From Limosilactobacillus ingluviei DSM 15946 (GTDB taxonomy: Bacteria; Bacillota; Bacilli; Lactobacillales; Lactobacillaceae): DNA of 51,259 nucleotides. The stretch is from contig NZ_AZFK01000083.1 in NCBI RefSeq assembly GCF_001435775.1, positions 1 to 51,259 on the forward strand, given 5' to 3'. Positions 7,276 through 16,312 of the stretch are shown one piece after another. The notes beneath the pieces are model-generated. The model had not been told where the DNA came from. It saw nothing but the letters and a program-made list of their open reading frames with translations, and searched no databases. Made by a program: the position numbers and the translations under genes. How positions within the stretch are numbered: position 1 is the first letter of the stretch; each line of letters opens with the position of its first letter.

Positions 7276-8727
7276 CTACTGGTTGCGCCGCGCTTCGATT
7301 TCGTGGTTGATCCGGTCAACTTCAGTGTCACTCAAGCTGTACTTGCTCATGATCCACATCGCTACCACGGCCAAAACAATTGGCAACCAGATCATAGAAA
7401 TCGTGATTCCGTTCAAAGCCGCCGCTGATTGGGTCGCTTTGGTTCCGTCAAAGTGACAAAAGGCGTTGATGTAACCTGGGATGATCCCCCCAAGGGCCAA
7501 CCCAATCTTAAAGAACAGCCCCATCAAAGCGTTGATAATCCCAGCCACCCGCTTTTGGGAAGTGTATTCGCCGTACGAGATGACTTCTGGAACCAATGAC
7601 CACATGTAGCCGGTCGCCGCGGTAATCCCCCATTGCATGACAAACCGACCAACGTAGCCCAGCCAGATTTGATCCTTCAAACCTGGGAAAGACCAGATCC
7701 AAAGCAAGAGCGTCCCGATGATAAACATCAGCAAGAACAGGTAGAAGAAGTTCTTCTTCCCGAATTTGCGTCGCACGATTGGCCACAAGAAGACCAAGAA
7801 GATCCCCGGAATCGAGCCAATCAGGTTAACTGACGCCATCCATTCGGAGTGCCCGATGTTGTATTGCATGTAAAAGGCCCAAGAAGTGTTACCGAAGAAC
7901 ATGAAGGTAAAGGCAATCAAGAAGAACCAGCCTAAGACCTGCAGCGGTTTGTTACGCCGCAGCTCGTTCCATAGGTCGGAGAATTTAACCGCATCAGTTT
8001 CTTCGGCCGTTGGCAAGACCCGTTCTTTAATCCCAAAGTAAGTGCACATCAGCATGATAAACCCGATCACCATGTAGATGGACATAACCTTGAAGTAGGC
8101 GCCGGCCGCCTCAGGCGAAGCGTAGTTCCCCAAGTTCAGCTTGATCCCAAAGAACCCAATATCTTTTAACTGCTTCGCAGGGGAAGCCATTTGAACAAAT
8201 AATGGCAAGAACGTGTACACTAACAGGTTCCCAATGTTGGCTTCCGTCATCCGCACCGTCGTCAAGGTTGATACTTCATCGTTGTCCCGGGTCAAAGAAG
8301 CGTTTAAGGACCCGTATGGAATGTTAACCAAAGAGTAAATCAAGGCCGTGGCCAAGTAAGCAACGAAGGCATAGACGACGCTCCCCCGGACCGCCGGAAT
8401 TGGCAAGAACAGCATCGCACTGCACAGGGTCAGCGGAATCCCAAAGTACAGCAAGAATGGCTTGTACTTGCCGGCCTTAAAGTGGCTCTTATCAACCACC
8501 GTCCCGATCCACGGATCCCAAAAGACGTTAACCCACCGGACAATCAGAAAAATGGTCGCCCCGGCCGCCGCCGAGATTCCAAAGACCGTCGTCAAATAGA
8601 ACAGCAACATGGACCCAATCGTCCCGAAAATCAAGTTTTGGGCCAGGTCCCCAGCCCCATAAGCAATTCGCTCGCCCCATGACAGCTTCGCGAATTCGTC
8701 AACCTTTTTAGTAGTTGGCGTCTCCAT
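7276..8727 (-). CDS. GPH-family (MFS_2) glycoside/pentoside:cation symporter
   Basis: Twelve-helix glycoside-pentoside-hexuronide symporter (483 residues) in the cytoplasmic membrane. The N-terminus (WGERIAYGAGDLAQNLIFGTIGSM) and the loop DPWIGTVVDKSHFKAGKYKPF are family hallmarks. It precedes the GH120 xylosidase, so it most likely imports xylo-oligosaccharides or xylosides (XynP/XynB-like). The start is preceded by AAAGGTGTGA. A TATAAT box (8808-8813, minus) and a cre site suggest catabolite repression from the shared promoter region. Confidence 0.9.
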   Translation of the reverse strand: METPTTKKVDEFAKLSWGERIAYGAGDLAQNLIFGTIGSMLLFYLTTVFGISAAAGATIFLIVRWVNVFWDPWIGTVVDKSHFKAGKYKPFLLYFGIPLTLCSAMLFLPIPAVRGSVVYAFVAYLATALIYSLVNIPYGSLNASLTRDNDEVSTLTTVRMTEANIGNLLVYTFLPLFVQMASPAKQLKDIGFFGIKLNLGNYASPEAAGAYFKVMSIYMVIGFIMLMCTYFGIKERVLPTAEETDAVKFSDLWNELRRNKPLQVLGWFFLIAFTFMFFGNTSWAFYMQYNIGHSEWMASVNLIGSIPGIFLVFLWPIVRRKFGKKNFFYLFLLMFIIGTLLLWIWSFPGLKDQIWLGYVGRFVMQWGITAATGYMWSLVPEVISYGEYTSQKRVAGIINALMGLFFKIGLALGGIIPGYINAFCHFDGTKATQSAAALNGITISMIWLPIVLAVVAMWIMSKYSLSDTEVDRINHEIEARRNQ

Positions 8728-8885
8728 TCTTTGTCACACCTTTCTAAGAAAACAACCCTCAATAACAGTCACGTGACAATTAGTTGGTTATTCGAACCAA
8801 CCATTTGATTATATTTTAAGAAAGCGGTAACATATTTGAATGAAGCAATCAAACTTTTTTTGAACGAAAAAGGGGTAGCGCTACC
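8728..8885. promoter_or_regulatory. divergent control region: xylosidase operon / AraC regulator
   Basis: 158 bp between divergent starts. It contains, left to right, the palindrome GTCACGTGAC (8768-8777), the inverted repeat GTTGGTT-5-AACCAAC (8783-8801), a minus-strand TATAAT (8808-8813), a cre-like site AGAAAGCGGTAACA (8819-8832), and the 12-bp palindrome GGTAGCGCTACC (8874-8885) abutting the araC-type start codon. The elements are visible; their roles are inferred. Confidence 0.6.
8819..8832 (-). promoter_or_regulatory. CcpA cre-like site
   Basis: AGAAAGCGGTAACA matches the consensus TGNAANCGNWNNCW except at its first base. It overlaps the spacer/-35 area of the minus-strand promoter for the GPH-GH120 operon, a position expected to repress. 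Confidence 0.55.
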
Positions 8886-10067
8886 ATGAGTCGAATTGAA
8901 AACTTTCTCAAGGCCCTGAATTTACCGGCGGGCATCTGGCGCCAAGCAGCGGGAGAATCGACCTTAAAATTCAAGCAAGGCGGTCTTTCCACCGCCACAA
9001 TGCAAGCCATCATTACGGCCCAGCCAACGAAACCGGTGGGCTTCTTGCGCCACAGTTCTTCCCTCTACAGCTGTGTGATTCAGCACCAAGACCAAATCAT
9101 CTTGCTGGGGCCAACGATCATTACTGACGTCAGCCAACTGATCGGCCAGCGCGGGCAAGTCCTCTTCTTGCCCCGCTTTTTAAACACCGCTTCGCTCACC
9201 ACTGAGCAATTTTGCTACCAGGTGCTGACTTTGTTGGAATTGGCCGCCACCCCGCTGCCACTGGCGACGATCAAGGCTGCCTTTCAAGCCGCTTCCTTTG
9301 CCAATACCTTTGGGGCCAAATTCACCAACCTTCAGTTTACCGCCGACGCCAACCACGTCAATTACTATTACGAACGAGCGGTCAAAAAGGCGATTGCCCA
9401 GGGGGACATCGCTGCCTTACCGACGATTTTTAAGAACAACCTCAATTCCGGCCGGGTCGGCGTCTTAGCGGAAAATGACGAATTGCGCAGCGTCAAAAAC
9501 TGGGCGATTATTTCCGTTTCGGTCAACTTGCGGGCCTTTTTCACCGTGGGGATGGATTACGAAATGGCCTATTCTTTAAATGACCAGTACGTTCGCGATA
9601 TTGAACGCCTGCAGAGCCAACACGAAGTCCTTGCCGCCATTGAACGGATCGACGTCGATATGGCCACCCGCTGCAAAACCTTGCTCTCCGCGAAAATGAC
9701 CGCCCCGATCAGCAAAGTTTTTTGGCGGCTGATGAAAGATCCCACGACTGCTGTCACCATCACGGATTTAGCCCGGGCCGTTGACCTGTCCACCCAGTAC
9801 TTGGGGACCAGCTTTAAAAAGCAGGTCGGCGTTTCGATCAATCAGTTCCGCCAATTGTGCCGGATCAATTACGCGATCGAAGACCTCTTAGACTCTGACC
9901 TCGCAATTGGCGAAATCGCGGCCAAATATGATTTTGCCGACCAAGCCCACTTCTCCCGCGTTTTTCACCAGTGGACCGGGGTTAGCCCCAAAGCCGCCCA
10001 ACAAGACCGGCGAACGATTACCGATTGGAATCTCTACGACTACCTGTTTCAGCCGGGCAAAAATTAA
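8886..10067 (+). CDS. AraC-family transcriptional regulator
   Basis: 393 residues. The C-terminal double helix-turn-helix (about 285-380: TITDLARAVDLSTQYLGTSFKKQVGVS, then AIGEIAAKYDFADQAHFSRVFHQW) is classical AraC/XylS. The long N-terminal part (1-270) is unassigned and resembles the large sensing domains of lactobacillar AraC regulators. It is divergent from the xylosidase operon and is therefore its likely activator. The ATG is directly preceded by a 12-bp palindrome with AGGGG as the only ribosome-site candidate, so translation may be structure- or protein-controlled. Confidence 0.9.
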   Translation: MSRIENFLKALNLPAGIWRQAAGESTLKFKQGGLSTATMQAIITAQPTKPVGFLRHSSSLYSCVIQHQDQIILLGPTIITDVSQLIGQRGQVLFLPRFLNTASLTTEQFCYQVLTLLELAATPLPLATIKAAFQAASFANTFGAKFTNLQFTADANHVNYYYERAVKKAIAQGDIAALPTIFKNNLNSGRVGVLAENDELRSVKNWAIISVSVNLRAFFTVGMDYEMAYSLNDQYVRDIERLQSQHEVLAAIERIDVDMATRCKTLLSAKMTAPISKVFWRLMKDPTTAVTITDLARAVDLSTQYLGTSFKKQVGVSINQFRQLCRINYAIEDLLDSDLAIGEIAAKYDFADQAHFSRVFHQWTGVSPKAAQQDRRTITDWNLYDYLFQPGKN

Positions 10068-10145
10068 ATTATTTATCCGCAACAATTTGCGCAAAAAAAC
10101 GTATATATAAGATGGGGGGATTGATTAGAAGTAAGGAGGAGCTAA

Positions 10146-11027
10146 ATGAACGATTTTTTAACACCAATCGAGCGGCATTACGCGACCAAGTGGGAGCAAA
10201 TGACGATTTTGGACGATCCGATCTTTGGCGCCGTCATGGAAAACGAGCGGCTCTGCCAGGAATTATTACGCCGGGCCCTGCCGGAATTAAAGATTGACAC
10301 AGTGAAATTAGTGGAACGCCAGCACACCATTGTCGGCACCCTGACTTCCCACGCCGTCCGCTACGATGTCTACGTCCGTGACAACCGCCAACGTAACTTT
10401 GCGGTGGAAATGCAGATCGCCGACCAAAAGAACCTGCCCTACCGCTTGCGCTACTACTAAGACATGATGGACACGGAACTGCTACGCCCCGGGGAAGACT
10501 ACCGCGCCCTGGCCAAGCGGCCGACCTACGTGATCATGTTCTGTGCCTTTGACTACTACGACCAGGGAGCGGCGCGCTACGAATTTGGCAACGTCAACTT
10601 GTTTGACCGCCGACAAGAAATGGGCGACGGTCGCAAAATTGTCGTCTTTAATTCCAAGGCCAAGCACTTTGAGCACGCTAGTGAAATCCGCACATTCCTT
10701 GACTTTATGGAAAAGCGGCCCAATACTGAAGATAGCTTTATCAACGACGTCCAAACGACCATTGAATTAGTCAAAGGCAACAAGGAAAGGAAGTGGGCCT
10801 ACGTGAAGTTTGAAGCAGACTTACAATACCGGTTGAACCAAAGTCGGGAACAAGGGATTCAACAAGGGGAAAAACAAGGCCAAGCTAAGAGTGCGACTGG
10901 GATCATCAAATTCCTCAGCGCCCAAGGACAGTCCGCGCAAGAAATCGTGACCAATTTGGCCCAGATGCTAAATATCTCCCCTGAGCAAGCCCAACGCTAC
11001 TACGAGCAAACCATGGCCCACGCCTAA
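10146..11027 (+). pseudogene. PD-(D/E)XK nuclease-family transposase (Rpn/DUF-type), interrupted by an in-frame stop
   Basis: One reading frame of about 293 codons with a TAA at 10458-10460. Both halves are in the same frame, so this is a nonsense mutation (a CAA codon would give RYYQDMMD). The N-terminal half begins MNDFLTPIERHYATKWEQM and contains YDVYV and the VEMQ (ExQ) variant of the nuclease core. The C-terminal half carries the FCAFDYYD and EFGNVNLF blocks and ends in a Q/E-rich helix (QGIQQGEKQGQ). A good AAGGAGGAG site precedes the start. Such proteins are usually strain-variable and multi-copy. The 3' half could restart at ATG 10464, but I see no ribosome site there. Confidence 0.8.
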
Positions 11028-11028
11028 A

Positions 11029-11067
11029 AAATCGCGGCACGACCACTTTTCGGTCGCGCCGCGATTT
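11029..11067. terminator. convergent (bidirectional) terminator
   Basis: A 10-bp GC-rich stem AAATCGCGGC/GCCGCGATTT with an inner GACC/GGTC stem between the convergent nuclease pseudogene and the ROK gene. The T tracts are short, so efficiency is uncertain. Confidence 0.7.
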
Positions 11068-11070
11068 GCC

Positions 11071-12246
11071 TTATTCAACATTTTTAACTTCCTTTGGCCA
11101 CTTGAGGATCAGCGAGTAGTCCATCATCCCCAAGACAACGTGGATTGCCACCGAGCCAGCCCCGAGCAATGAGGCCATCTTCGAACCATGAATCATCGCT
11201 AGCGAAATCTGCGATGGCAAAACCATCTTGGCGACCCATTGCTTAACGCCATGGTAGATTTCCGGAATGGCTTCCATGATCGGCGCATTGAAGTACACCG
11301 CCCGCGGGCCATAATTAATCATGGCGTTATAGGTAACCTTGCCCAGTTGGTTCACCATCTCATCGACAATTGCCACCGTTTCGCGGTCGCCTTGATGATA
11401 GAGTTCAGCAACCTTGGCGATTGAAATGTTGGGCAGTTGTTTTACTCGCTGGACCTTAGACAAGACCGCCCCTTCAGAACACACGTCTTCGACCTTGACT
11501 AAGTGGTCGCCTTCCACCACCAGCGACCGGCCAATTTCACCGGCAAAGCCTTCGTTGCCCGCGTACAAGCGTTGGTTCGCAATGATGCCAGCCCCAATCC
11601 CGCGGTGAATGCTGATGGTGACCAAATTATCGTACCGATCCGAAGCCCCAAAGTCGCGTTCAAACACCGCTGCCATATTGGCTTCGTTGGCCAAGACCAC
11701 CGGCACGGCATACTTATCCTGGTAGTATTGTTCCAGGTCGATCCCGCCTAACTCAATGAAGGGCGAGTCGGTAATCCGGTTGTCGACGATCACCCCGTGA
11801 ATCGAAAAGCCAATTGCCAAGAGACCGTGCAGGGTCGTGTTGTGACTGAGCATCCGATCCAATTCCGCTGAAATCAGCTGCATAATCGCCAAAATATCCC
11901 GCTTGGGCAAATCAATCTCCCGGAAGCTGATAATTTCCCCGTTTAAGTAGTTAAACATCGCCCGCAGATGACTGGTGCCAATTTCAAAGCTGGCGACAAA
12001 CCCGTATTCGCGGTTTAAGCGAATCAAATTGGGCCGGCGCCCGCCACTTTTGGTTGACTCCCCACTACCCAGTTCTTCAATAAAGCCCTCCGCCTGCAGT
12101 TCATTGTACAACGATGAAACCGTCGATTTGTTAAGGTTCAAACGGCTCGCGATCTCCGCTCGTGACGTCGCTTCATGATTAAAAAGTTCTTGCAAGACCC
12201 GCCGCCGGTTGGTCAGCCGCAAGCCCGCCCGTTTATTTCCTGCCAT
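11071..12246 (-). CDS. ROK-family transcriptional repressor (XylR/NagC-like)
   Basis: 391 residues with an N-terminal winged helix-turn-helix (ATSRAEIASRLNLNKSTVSSLYNEL, about 30-55) and a C-terminal ROK sugar-binding fold. The kinase signatures are degraded: the ATP loop is EIGTSHL instead of DxGGT, and the zinc motif CxCGxxGC is reduced to VEDVCSEG. It is therefore a regulator, not a kinase. The promoter carries a TTAGTTTAtt-type palindrome resembling Bacillus XylR operators, hinting at xylose/xyloside sensing and autoregulation. Its physical target genes could be the xylosidase module or the neighbouring reductase. Confidence 0.9.
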   Translation of the reverse strand: MAGNKRAGLRLTNRRRVLQELFNHEATSRAEIASRLNLNKSTVSSLYNELQAEGFIEELGSGESTKSGGRRPNLIRLNREYGFVASFEIGTSHLRAMFNYLNGEIISFREIDLPKRDILAIMQLISAELDRMLSHNTTLHGLLAIGFSIHGVIVDNRITDSPFIELGGIDLEQYYQDKYAVPVVLANEANMAAVFERDFGASDRYDNLVTISIHRGIGAGIIANQRLYAGNEGFAGEIGRSLVVEGDHLVKVEDVCSEGAVLSKVQRVKQLPNISIAKVAELYHQGDRETVAIVDEMVNQLGKVTYNAMINYGPRAVYFNAPIMEAIPEIYHGVKQWVAKMVLPSQISLAMIHGSKMASLLGAGSVAIHVVLGMMDYSLILKWPKEVKNVE

Positions 12247-12267
12247 TTTTCAATGCTCCCCGTTTAA

Positions 12268-12290
12268 GTTAGTTTATTAATTATACTAAC
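12268..12290. promoter_or_regulatory. candidate operator of the ROK regulator
   Basis: Inverted repeat GTTAGT-11-ACTAAC, 22 bases upstream of the ROK start, similar in form to XylR operators (TTAGTTT...AAACTAA). Probably autoregulatory. Confidence 0.55.
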
Positions 12291-12365
12291 ACGCGATAAA
12301 AACAAATGCTACTCCGATTACCCTAACCTATGTACCAGGGCGCCCTTCGCCAGGCGGCCTACCGC

Positions 12366-13220
12366 TTAACGCGTGTACGGGTACTGTTCCCCAAATTCAT
12401 AAACCATTTCTGGTTCCTTGCTGATCCGGTGGTTCCAATTCAAACCATCAATTTGGGCCATCTCAGCGGGCGACAATTCAAAATCATAGATTGCGGCGTT
12501 CTCTTGGATCCGCGCGGCGTGGGTCGACTTCGGAATGATTGCGACGCCGTTTTGTAAGTGCCAGCGCAAGATCACCTGGGCACTCGATTTGCCGTGGGCC
12601 GCCGCGATTTGTTGCAAGACTGGTTCGGTCAAAAGCTGCCCCCGCCCAAGTGGCGACCAGGCCTGGGTAACAATCTGATGAGCCCGGTTGAATTCAAGCA
12701 TTGGCTTTTCGCTTAGCCACGGGTGGCATTCCAATTGGTTGACGACCGGCATTTCGTTGGCCTGGGTCGCCAAGTATTGCAAGTGGATCATCCCGTAGTT
12801 GCTGACCCCAATTGACCGGGTCAACCCGGCCTTTTTCAAGTCTTCAAAGGCCCGCCAGGTTTCAAAAAAGTGGGTGTGGATTGGCCAGTGCACCATCAAT
12901 AAATCGACGTAATCCATCCGCAGTTTCTTAAGCGATTCCTTCACTGAAGCAATCGTTGTTTCATACCCCTGGTTAGCTTCGTTCACCTTGGTAGCGATAA
13001 AGAAGTTGTCGCGGGCCACGTTTAAATCGGCTAAGGCCTGCCCGAGCAAGGCTTCATTTTGATACATTTGGGCCGTGTCAAACAGCCGGTAGCCGGCTTC
13101 ATAAGCAGCGTGGACCGCCCCGGTCAATTCCGCTTGGTCCGTAATTTTGTAGATACCAAACCCTTCTTGCGGCATTTGGTTGCCATCGGCTAAGGTCAAT
13201 AAATTGTTTTTAATATCCAT
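12366..13220 (-). CDS. aldo/keto reductase (AKR family)
   Basis: NADPH-dependent reductase of carbonyls such as xylose, dicarbonyls or short aldehydes. Started at MDIKNNLL (13220) it has 284 residues and AAAGGACGGGG upstream; a start nine codons earlier (13247) is possible. The AKR catalytic tetrad is present: Asp48, Tyr53 (DTAQMYQNE), Lys78 (IATKVN) and His111 (MVHWPIH). The NADP-binding end IIPKSTHAARIQEN is intact. It is a single gene next to a ROK regulator and pentose modules; the physiological substrate cannot be told from sequence. Confidence 0.93.
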   Translation of the reverse strand: MDIKNNLLTLADGNQMPQEGFGIYKITDQAELTGAVHAAYEAGYRLFDTAQMYQNEALLGQALADLNVARDNFFIATKVNEANQGYETTIASVKESLKKLRMDYVDLLMVHWPIHTHFFETWRAFEDLKKAGLTRSIGVSNYGMIHLQYLATQANEMPVVNQLECHPWLSEKPMLEFNRAHQIVTQAWSPLGRGQLLTEPVLQQIAAAHGKSSAQVILRWHLQNGVAIIPKSTHAARIQENAAIYDFELSPAEMAQIDGLNWNHRISKEPEMVYEFGEQYPYTR

Positions 13221-13304
13221 AATAAATCCCCGTCCTTTTTCTTCCATTATAGCAAATCAATCCGGATGAATTTCGCTTTTACCATATTTCCCGGGAAATA
13301 CAAA

Positions 13305-13329
13305 CGACCCCGCCACTGGGGCAGGGTCG
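13305..13329 (-). terminator. terminator of the rbsK-rbsD-permease operon
   Basis: Stem GACCCCGCC/GGCAGGGTC with a short loop, followed on the minus strand by CGTTTGTATTT, downstream of the permease gene. Confidence 0.65.
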
Positions 13330-13445
13330 CAGAATTGGATTGTAGTTATTCTAGCGGAGTATTTCTAGAATGATTGTTAGTGCATTATGGGGCGGGGAAT
13401 GCCCACCACCCGAATGGTTTGTTTTAGTAGATTAAGGTTGATTGT

Positions 13446-14786
13446 TTAGGCGGCCTTGGCTGCACCCTTCTTGTGTTCAGACAGGAAGAACCACAGGATC
13501 AAAGCAAAGCCGATTGCAGGCACGATGAAGGATAATTGCATCGAACCACTCAGGTCGGAAACCCGCCCCATGATCACTGGGACAAAGGCCCCACCGACTA
13601 AGGACATGACCATGAAGGCCCCACCAGTTTCGGTGTGTTGCTTTTCGGTCACTTGGTCTAACCCGTGCGCGTAAATCGTTGGGTAAACCGGCCCGAAGAA
13701 GAAGCTGGTAGCTACGGCCCCCCAGATAGCGATTGGGGAGTGAATCGTCGCCGTCAAAATCAAGACCACCGTTCCAAGCAGGCAGTACCAGATCATGACC
13801 TTGGTAATCGAGAAGCGTTCCATCAGCCAGTTAGCGCAAAGCTTCCCAACGAACCAAACCCCGTAGGAGATGATCATGTAGTTGGTAGCCGCGTGGTCGG
13901 TAATCCCTGGGATAATCCGCAAGGCCAGCCGGATCGTAAAGGACCAGACACAAGTTTGGATCCCCACGTAGAGGAATTGCGCCCCCACCGCCTTCATAAA
14001 GCGGGTGTTGTGCAGCAAGTAGTTAATTGATTCACCCAGGGATGGTTGCTTAACCCCGGCCCCACCTTGTGCAGCCGCCAGGTCCGTCTTGGCCTTAGCG
14101 TATGGCATCTTGGTAATGGCAACTAAGACTAAGAGTACCAACAGGACAAAGAGGATGTACTTGTATGGCTTCAGGGTCAAGAGCAAGACTTCCTTATTAA
14201 AGGCCGCCTTTTGCGCGGCGCTCAAGCCGGCACTTTCGGCTTCCAGGTTGCTGTGCCCACTAAAGATCAAGTACTTCCCAAGGATGATCCCCATTGCGTC
14301 CCCGAATGGAATCAGGGTTTGGGAAATGTTGATCCGCCGGTTAGCGGATTCTTGGGGTCCCATCATCGTCGAGTAGGTGTCACAAGACGTTTCCAGGAAG
14401 CTCAGCCCGATGGCAATCACGAAGATCGCGGCTAAGAACATCCCGTAAGTTGCCATGTGAGAAGCCGGGAAGAACATCGCACAACCAATGATAAAGAAAG
14501 TCAAACCGGTCATAATTGCAGTCTTGTACGTGTTCTTCCGAATAATGTAGGCCGCGGGCAAGGCAATCAAGAAGTACCCACCGTAAAAGGCCGATTGCAC
14601 AAAGGCCGTCGCCGTGTCACTCAAGGTAAAGACGGTCTTGAACTGGGTGATCAAGATGTCATTTAAGGAAGCAGCCATCCCCCACATTGGGAAGATCAAT
14701 GAAACTAAGACGTATTGCCAAATTGGCGTTTTGCTCAGGTACCCGTTGTCTAACTGGACCCAAGATTGCTTTTTCAAACTATCCAT
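13446..14786 (-). CDS. FucP-type MFS sugar:H+ symporter (ribose/deoxyribose candidate)
   Basis: 446 residues with twelve predicted membrane helices, similar to L-fucose permease FucP. Recognisable blocks are FPMWGMAASLNDILITQFK, GLSFLETSCDTYSTMMGP and FFFGPVYPTIYAHGL. It is co-transcribed with rbsD and rbsK upstream, so D-ribose is the likely substrate. In enterobacteria the deoxyribose permease DeoP is also a FucP homologue and the facing operon is DeoK/DeoX-like, so deoxyribose is a reasonable alternative. Confidence 0.88.
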   Translation of the reverse strand: MDSLKKQSWVQLDNGYLSKTPIWQYVLVSLIFPMWGMAASLNDILITQFKTVFTLSDTATAFVQSAFYGGYFLIALPAAYIIRKNTYKTAIMTGLTFFIIGCAMFFPASHMATYGMFLAAIFVIAIGLSFLETSCDTYSTMMGPQESANRRINISQTLIPFGDAMGIILGKYLIFSGHSNLEAESAGLSAAQKAAFNKEVLLLTLKPYKYILFVLLVLLVLVAITKMPYAKAKTDLAAAQGGAGVKQPSLGESINYLLHNTRFMKAVGAQFLYVGIQTCVWSFTIRLALRIIPGITDHAATNYMIISYGVWFVGKLCANWLMERFSITKVMIWYCLLGTVVLILTATIHSPIAIWGAVATSFFFGPVYPTIYAHGLDQVTEKQHTETGGAFMVMSLVGGAFVPVIMGRVSDLSGSMQLSFIVPAIGFALILWFFLSEHKKGAAKAA

Positions 14787-14811
14787 GATGGAAAATTTCC
14801 TCCTAAGGTCA

Positions 14812-15207
14812 CTAGAATGTCACACCAGATTCAAGGATGATGTTGGAGTAAGGCGTCGCTTCCCCGGTCCGAATAAAGGCGTGGGTCTTGGCCAAACTCT
14901 TCTTCAAGTCGCTGTGTGGCATGAATTCAATTTCCACGTTTGGCAAGGCTTGCTTAATGTTGGCCAATTGGGTCGGGTTTTGGTCCTTGATTTCTTCGGC
15001 CAAGTAGATCTTTTGGACGGCCATTTCCGTTAAGACGTTTTCCAAGACTTGCATAAAGGTTGGCAACCCTTGTTCCACGCACAGATCAATCTTCTTGGTT
15101 TCCATTGGGACCGGCATCCCGGCATCACCAATGGACAGCCAGTCCATGTGGCCCATGTCGGCTACGACTGATGCAACTTCTGAGTTTAAAATTCCTGACT
15201 TCTTCAT
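14812..15207 (-). CDS. rbsD: D-ribose pyranase
   Basis: Converts beta-D-ribopyranose to the ribofuranose form used by ribokinase. The 131 residues match the family, with the catalytic His20 in ADMGHMD and the C-terminal [13 protein letters not shown] motif. It lies 23 bases after rbsK and 25 before the permease, one operon. Confidence 0.96.
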   Translation of the reverse strand: MKKSGILNSEVASVVADMGHMDWLSIGDAGMPVPMETKKIDLCVEQGLPTFMQVLENVLTEMAVQKIYLAEEIKDQNPTQLANIKQALPNVEIEFMPHSDLKKSLAKTHAFIRTGEATPYSNIILESGVTF

Positions 15208-15230
15208 TTTTAAATCCTCACTATCTCTGA

Positions 15231-16154
15231 TTAATCATTTGCCAACGCCGCCGTAACTTCCGCTTCGGTTGGAATCGATGGCATCGCTCCCATCCGTTGG
15301 ACCGTCAGGCTGGACGCCCGTTGGGCATAGCGGATCGCGTCGGCCAGGTTGGTCATTGTCGGATCGAGCTGGGAAATCAAGGCCCCTAAGAAGGTGTCCC
15401 CGGCCGCCGTCGTGTCCACTGCCTTCACCTTGAAGGCTGGCACGATGCCGTGGTCATCCTTGGTGGCAAAGAAGGCCCCCTTGGATCCCAGCGTGATCAA
15501 GGTCGTCGTAACGCCCTTGGCTTGGAACGCTTGCGCCGTTTGCACCAATGATGCTTCATCCGTGATTTCAATCCCGGACAAGAGGGCACTTTCCGTTTCG
15601 TTGGGCGCAATCACATCGGTGTAGGCCAGCAGTTCCGGCAAGATTTCCTTAGCCGGCGCCGGGTTCAAGACCGTGATCACGTCGTGGGCCTTGGCCGTCT
15701 TGAAGGCCGCCAGGGCCACTTCTTGCGGCGTTTCAAATTGCGTCACCAAGAAGTCGACTTCTTCCATCAGGGCATCGAGGTCCTTCAGGTTAGCCGTCGT
15801 CATGGCTTGGTTGGCGCCCCCGTAGACCATGATGTCATTTTGGCCATTGGCATCCAAGGTTACCAAAGCCGTCCCGGTTCCGTGGTGGGAGTCATTACCA
15901 ATGTGGCTGGTGTCGATGCCGTCGGCTTGCAAGGCTTCACGCATGAACTTCCCTTCCGCGTCCGTGCCGACCATCCCAATAAAGTAGGTCTGCGAACCGG
16001 ACCGCGCTGCTGCGACGGCTTGGTTGGCACCCTTGCCCCCCGGAGCAGAACTCTTATCCTTAGCAGCAAGCGTTTCCCCTGGTTCGGGGAAACGTTCCAT
16101 GTGGTAGGTCGTATCAACGTTGATACTTCCCAAAACGGCAACCTTGTTTGACAT
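15231..16154 (-). CDS. rbsK: ribokinase
   Basis: Phosphorylates D-ribose to ribose 5-phosphate. PfkB signatures are present: [15 protein letters not shown] near residues 40-55 and the catalytic [13 protein letters not shown] near 250. MSNKVAVLG (16154) is chosen as the start because TAGGAG lies nine bases upstream; the ATG three codons earlier (16163) is the alternative. First gene of the rbsK-rbsD-permease operon. The promoter region contains palindromic LacI-type operators. Confidence 0.95.
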   Translation of the reverse strand: MSNKVAVLGSINVDTTYHMERFPEPGETLAAKDKSSAPGGKGANQAVAAARSGSQTYFIGMVGTDAEGKFMREALQADGIDTSHIGNDSHHGTGTALVTLDANGQNDIMVYGGANQAMTTANLKDLDALMEEVDFLVTQFETPQEVALAAFKTAKAHDVITVLNPAPAKEILPELLAYTDVIAPNETESALLSGIEITDEASLVQTAQAFQAKGVTTTLITLGSKGAFFATKDDHGIVPAFKVKAVDTTAAGDTFLGALISQLDPTMTNLADAIRYAQRASSLTVQRMGAMPSIPTEAEVTAALAND

Positions 16155-16200
16155 ACTCTCCATCTCCTACTTTTCAAATGATCCAATCAGTCGAGATATT

Positions 16201-16212
16201 TAAAACGTTTTA
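16201..16212. promoter_or_regulatory. LacI/RbsR-type operator
   Basis: Perfect 12-bp palindrome TAAAACGTTTTA with central CG, 47 bases upstream of rbsK. This is the usual form of RbsR operators in lactic acid bacteria. No rbsR gene is in the window. Confidence 0.6.
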
Positions 16213-16244
16213 CATATCAGCGATGGTGCTAATTTACCATCGCC

Positions 16245-16258
16245 CGAAAACGATTGCA
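16245..16258 (-). promoter_or_regulatory. cre-like site upstream of rbsK
   Basis: Read on the minus strand TGCAATCGTTTTCG matches the cre consensus except at its last base. It would place rbsK-rbsD-permease under CcpA. Confidence 0.5.
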
Positions 16259-16312
16259 AATTCACCATTGCACATTTTGGCCGCTTTTCGTAACTTTCGG
16301 GGCAGCTCATCG

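Noticed and set aside
8482-8682. Arg/Pro-rich ORF opposite the GPH symporter
   Set aside because: Low-complexity antisense translation without start signals.
10464-11027. Independent gene starting after the TAA in the PD-(D/E)XK locus
   Set aside because: It is the same frame and same protein family as the upstream half, and has no ribosome site of its own.
13009-13180. AKR as a dedicated xylose reductase
   Set aside because: Only general AKR motifs are visible; context alone is insufficient for a substrate.
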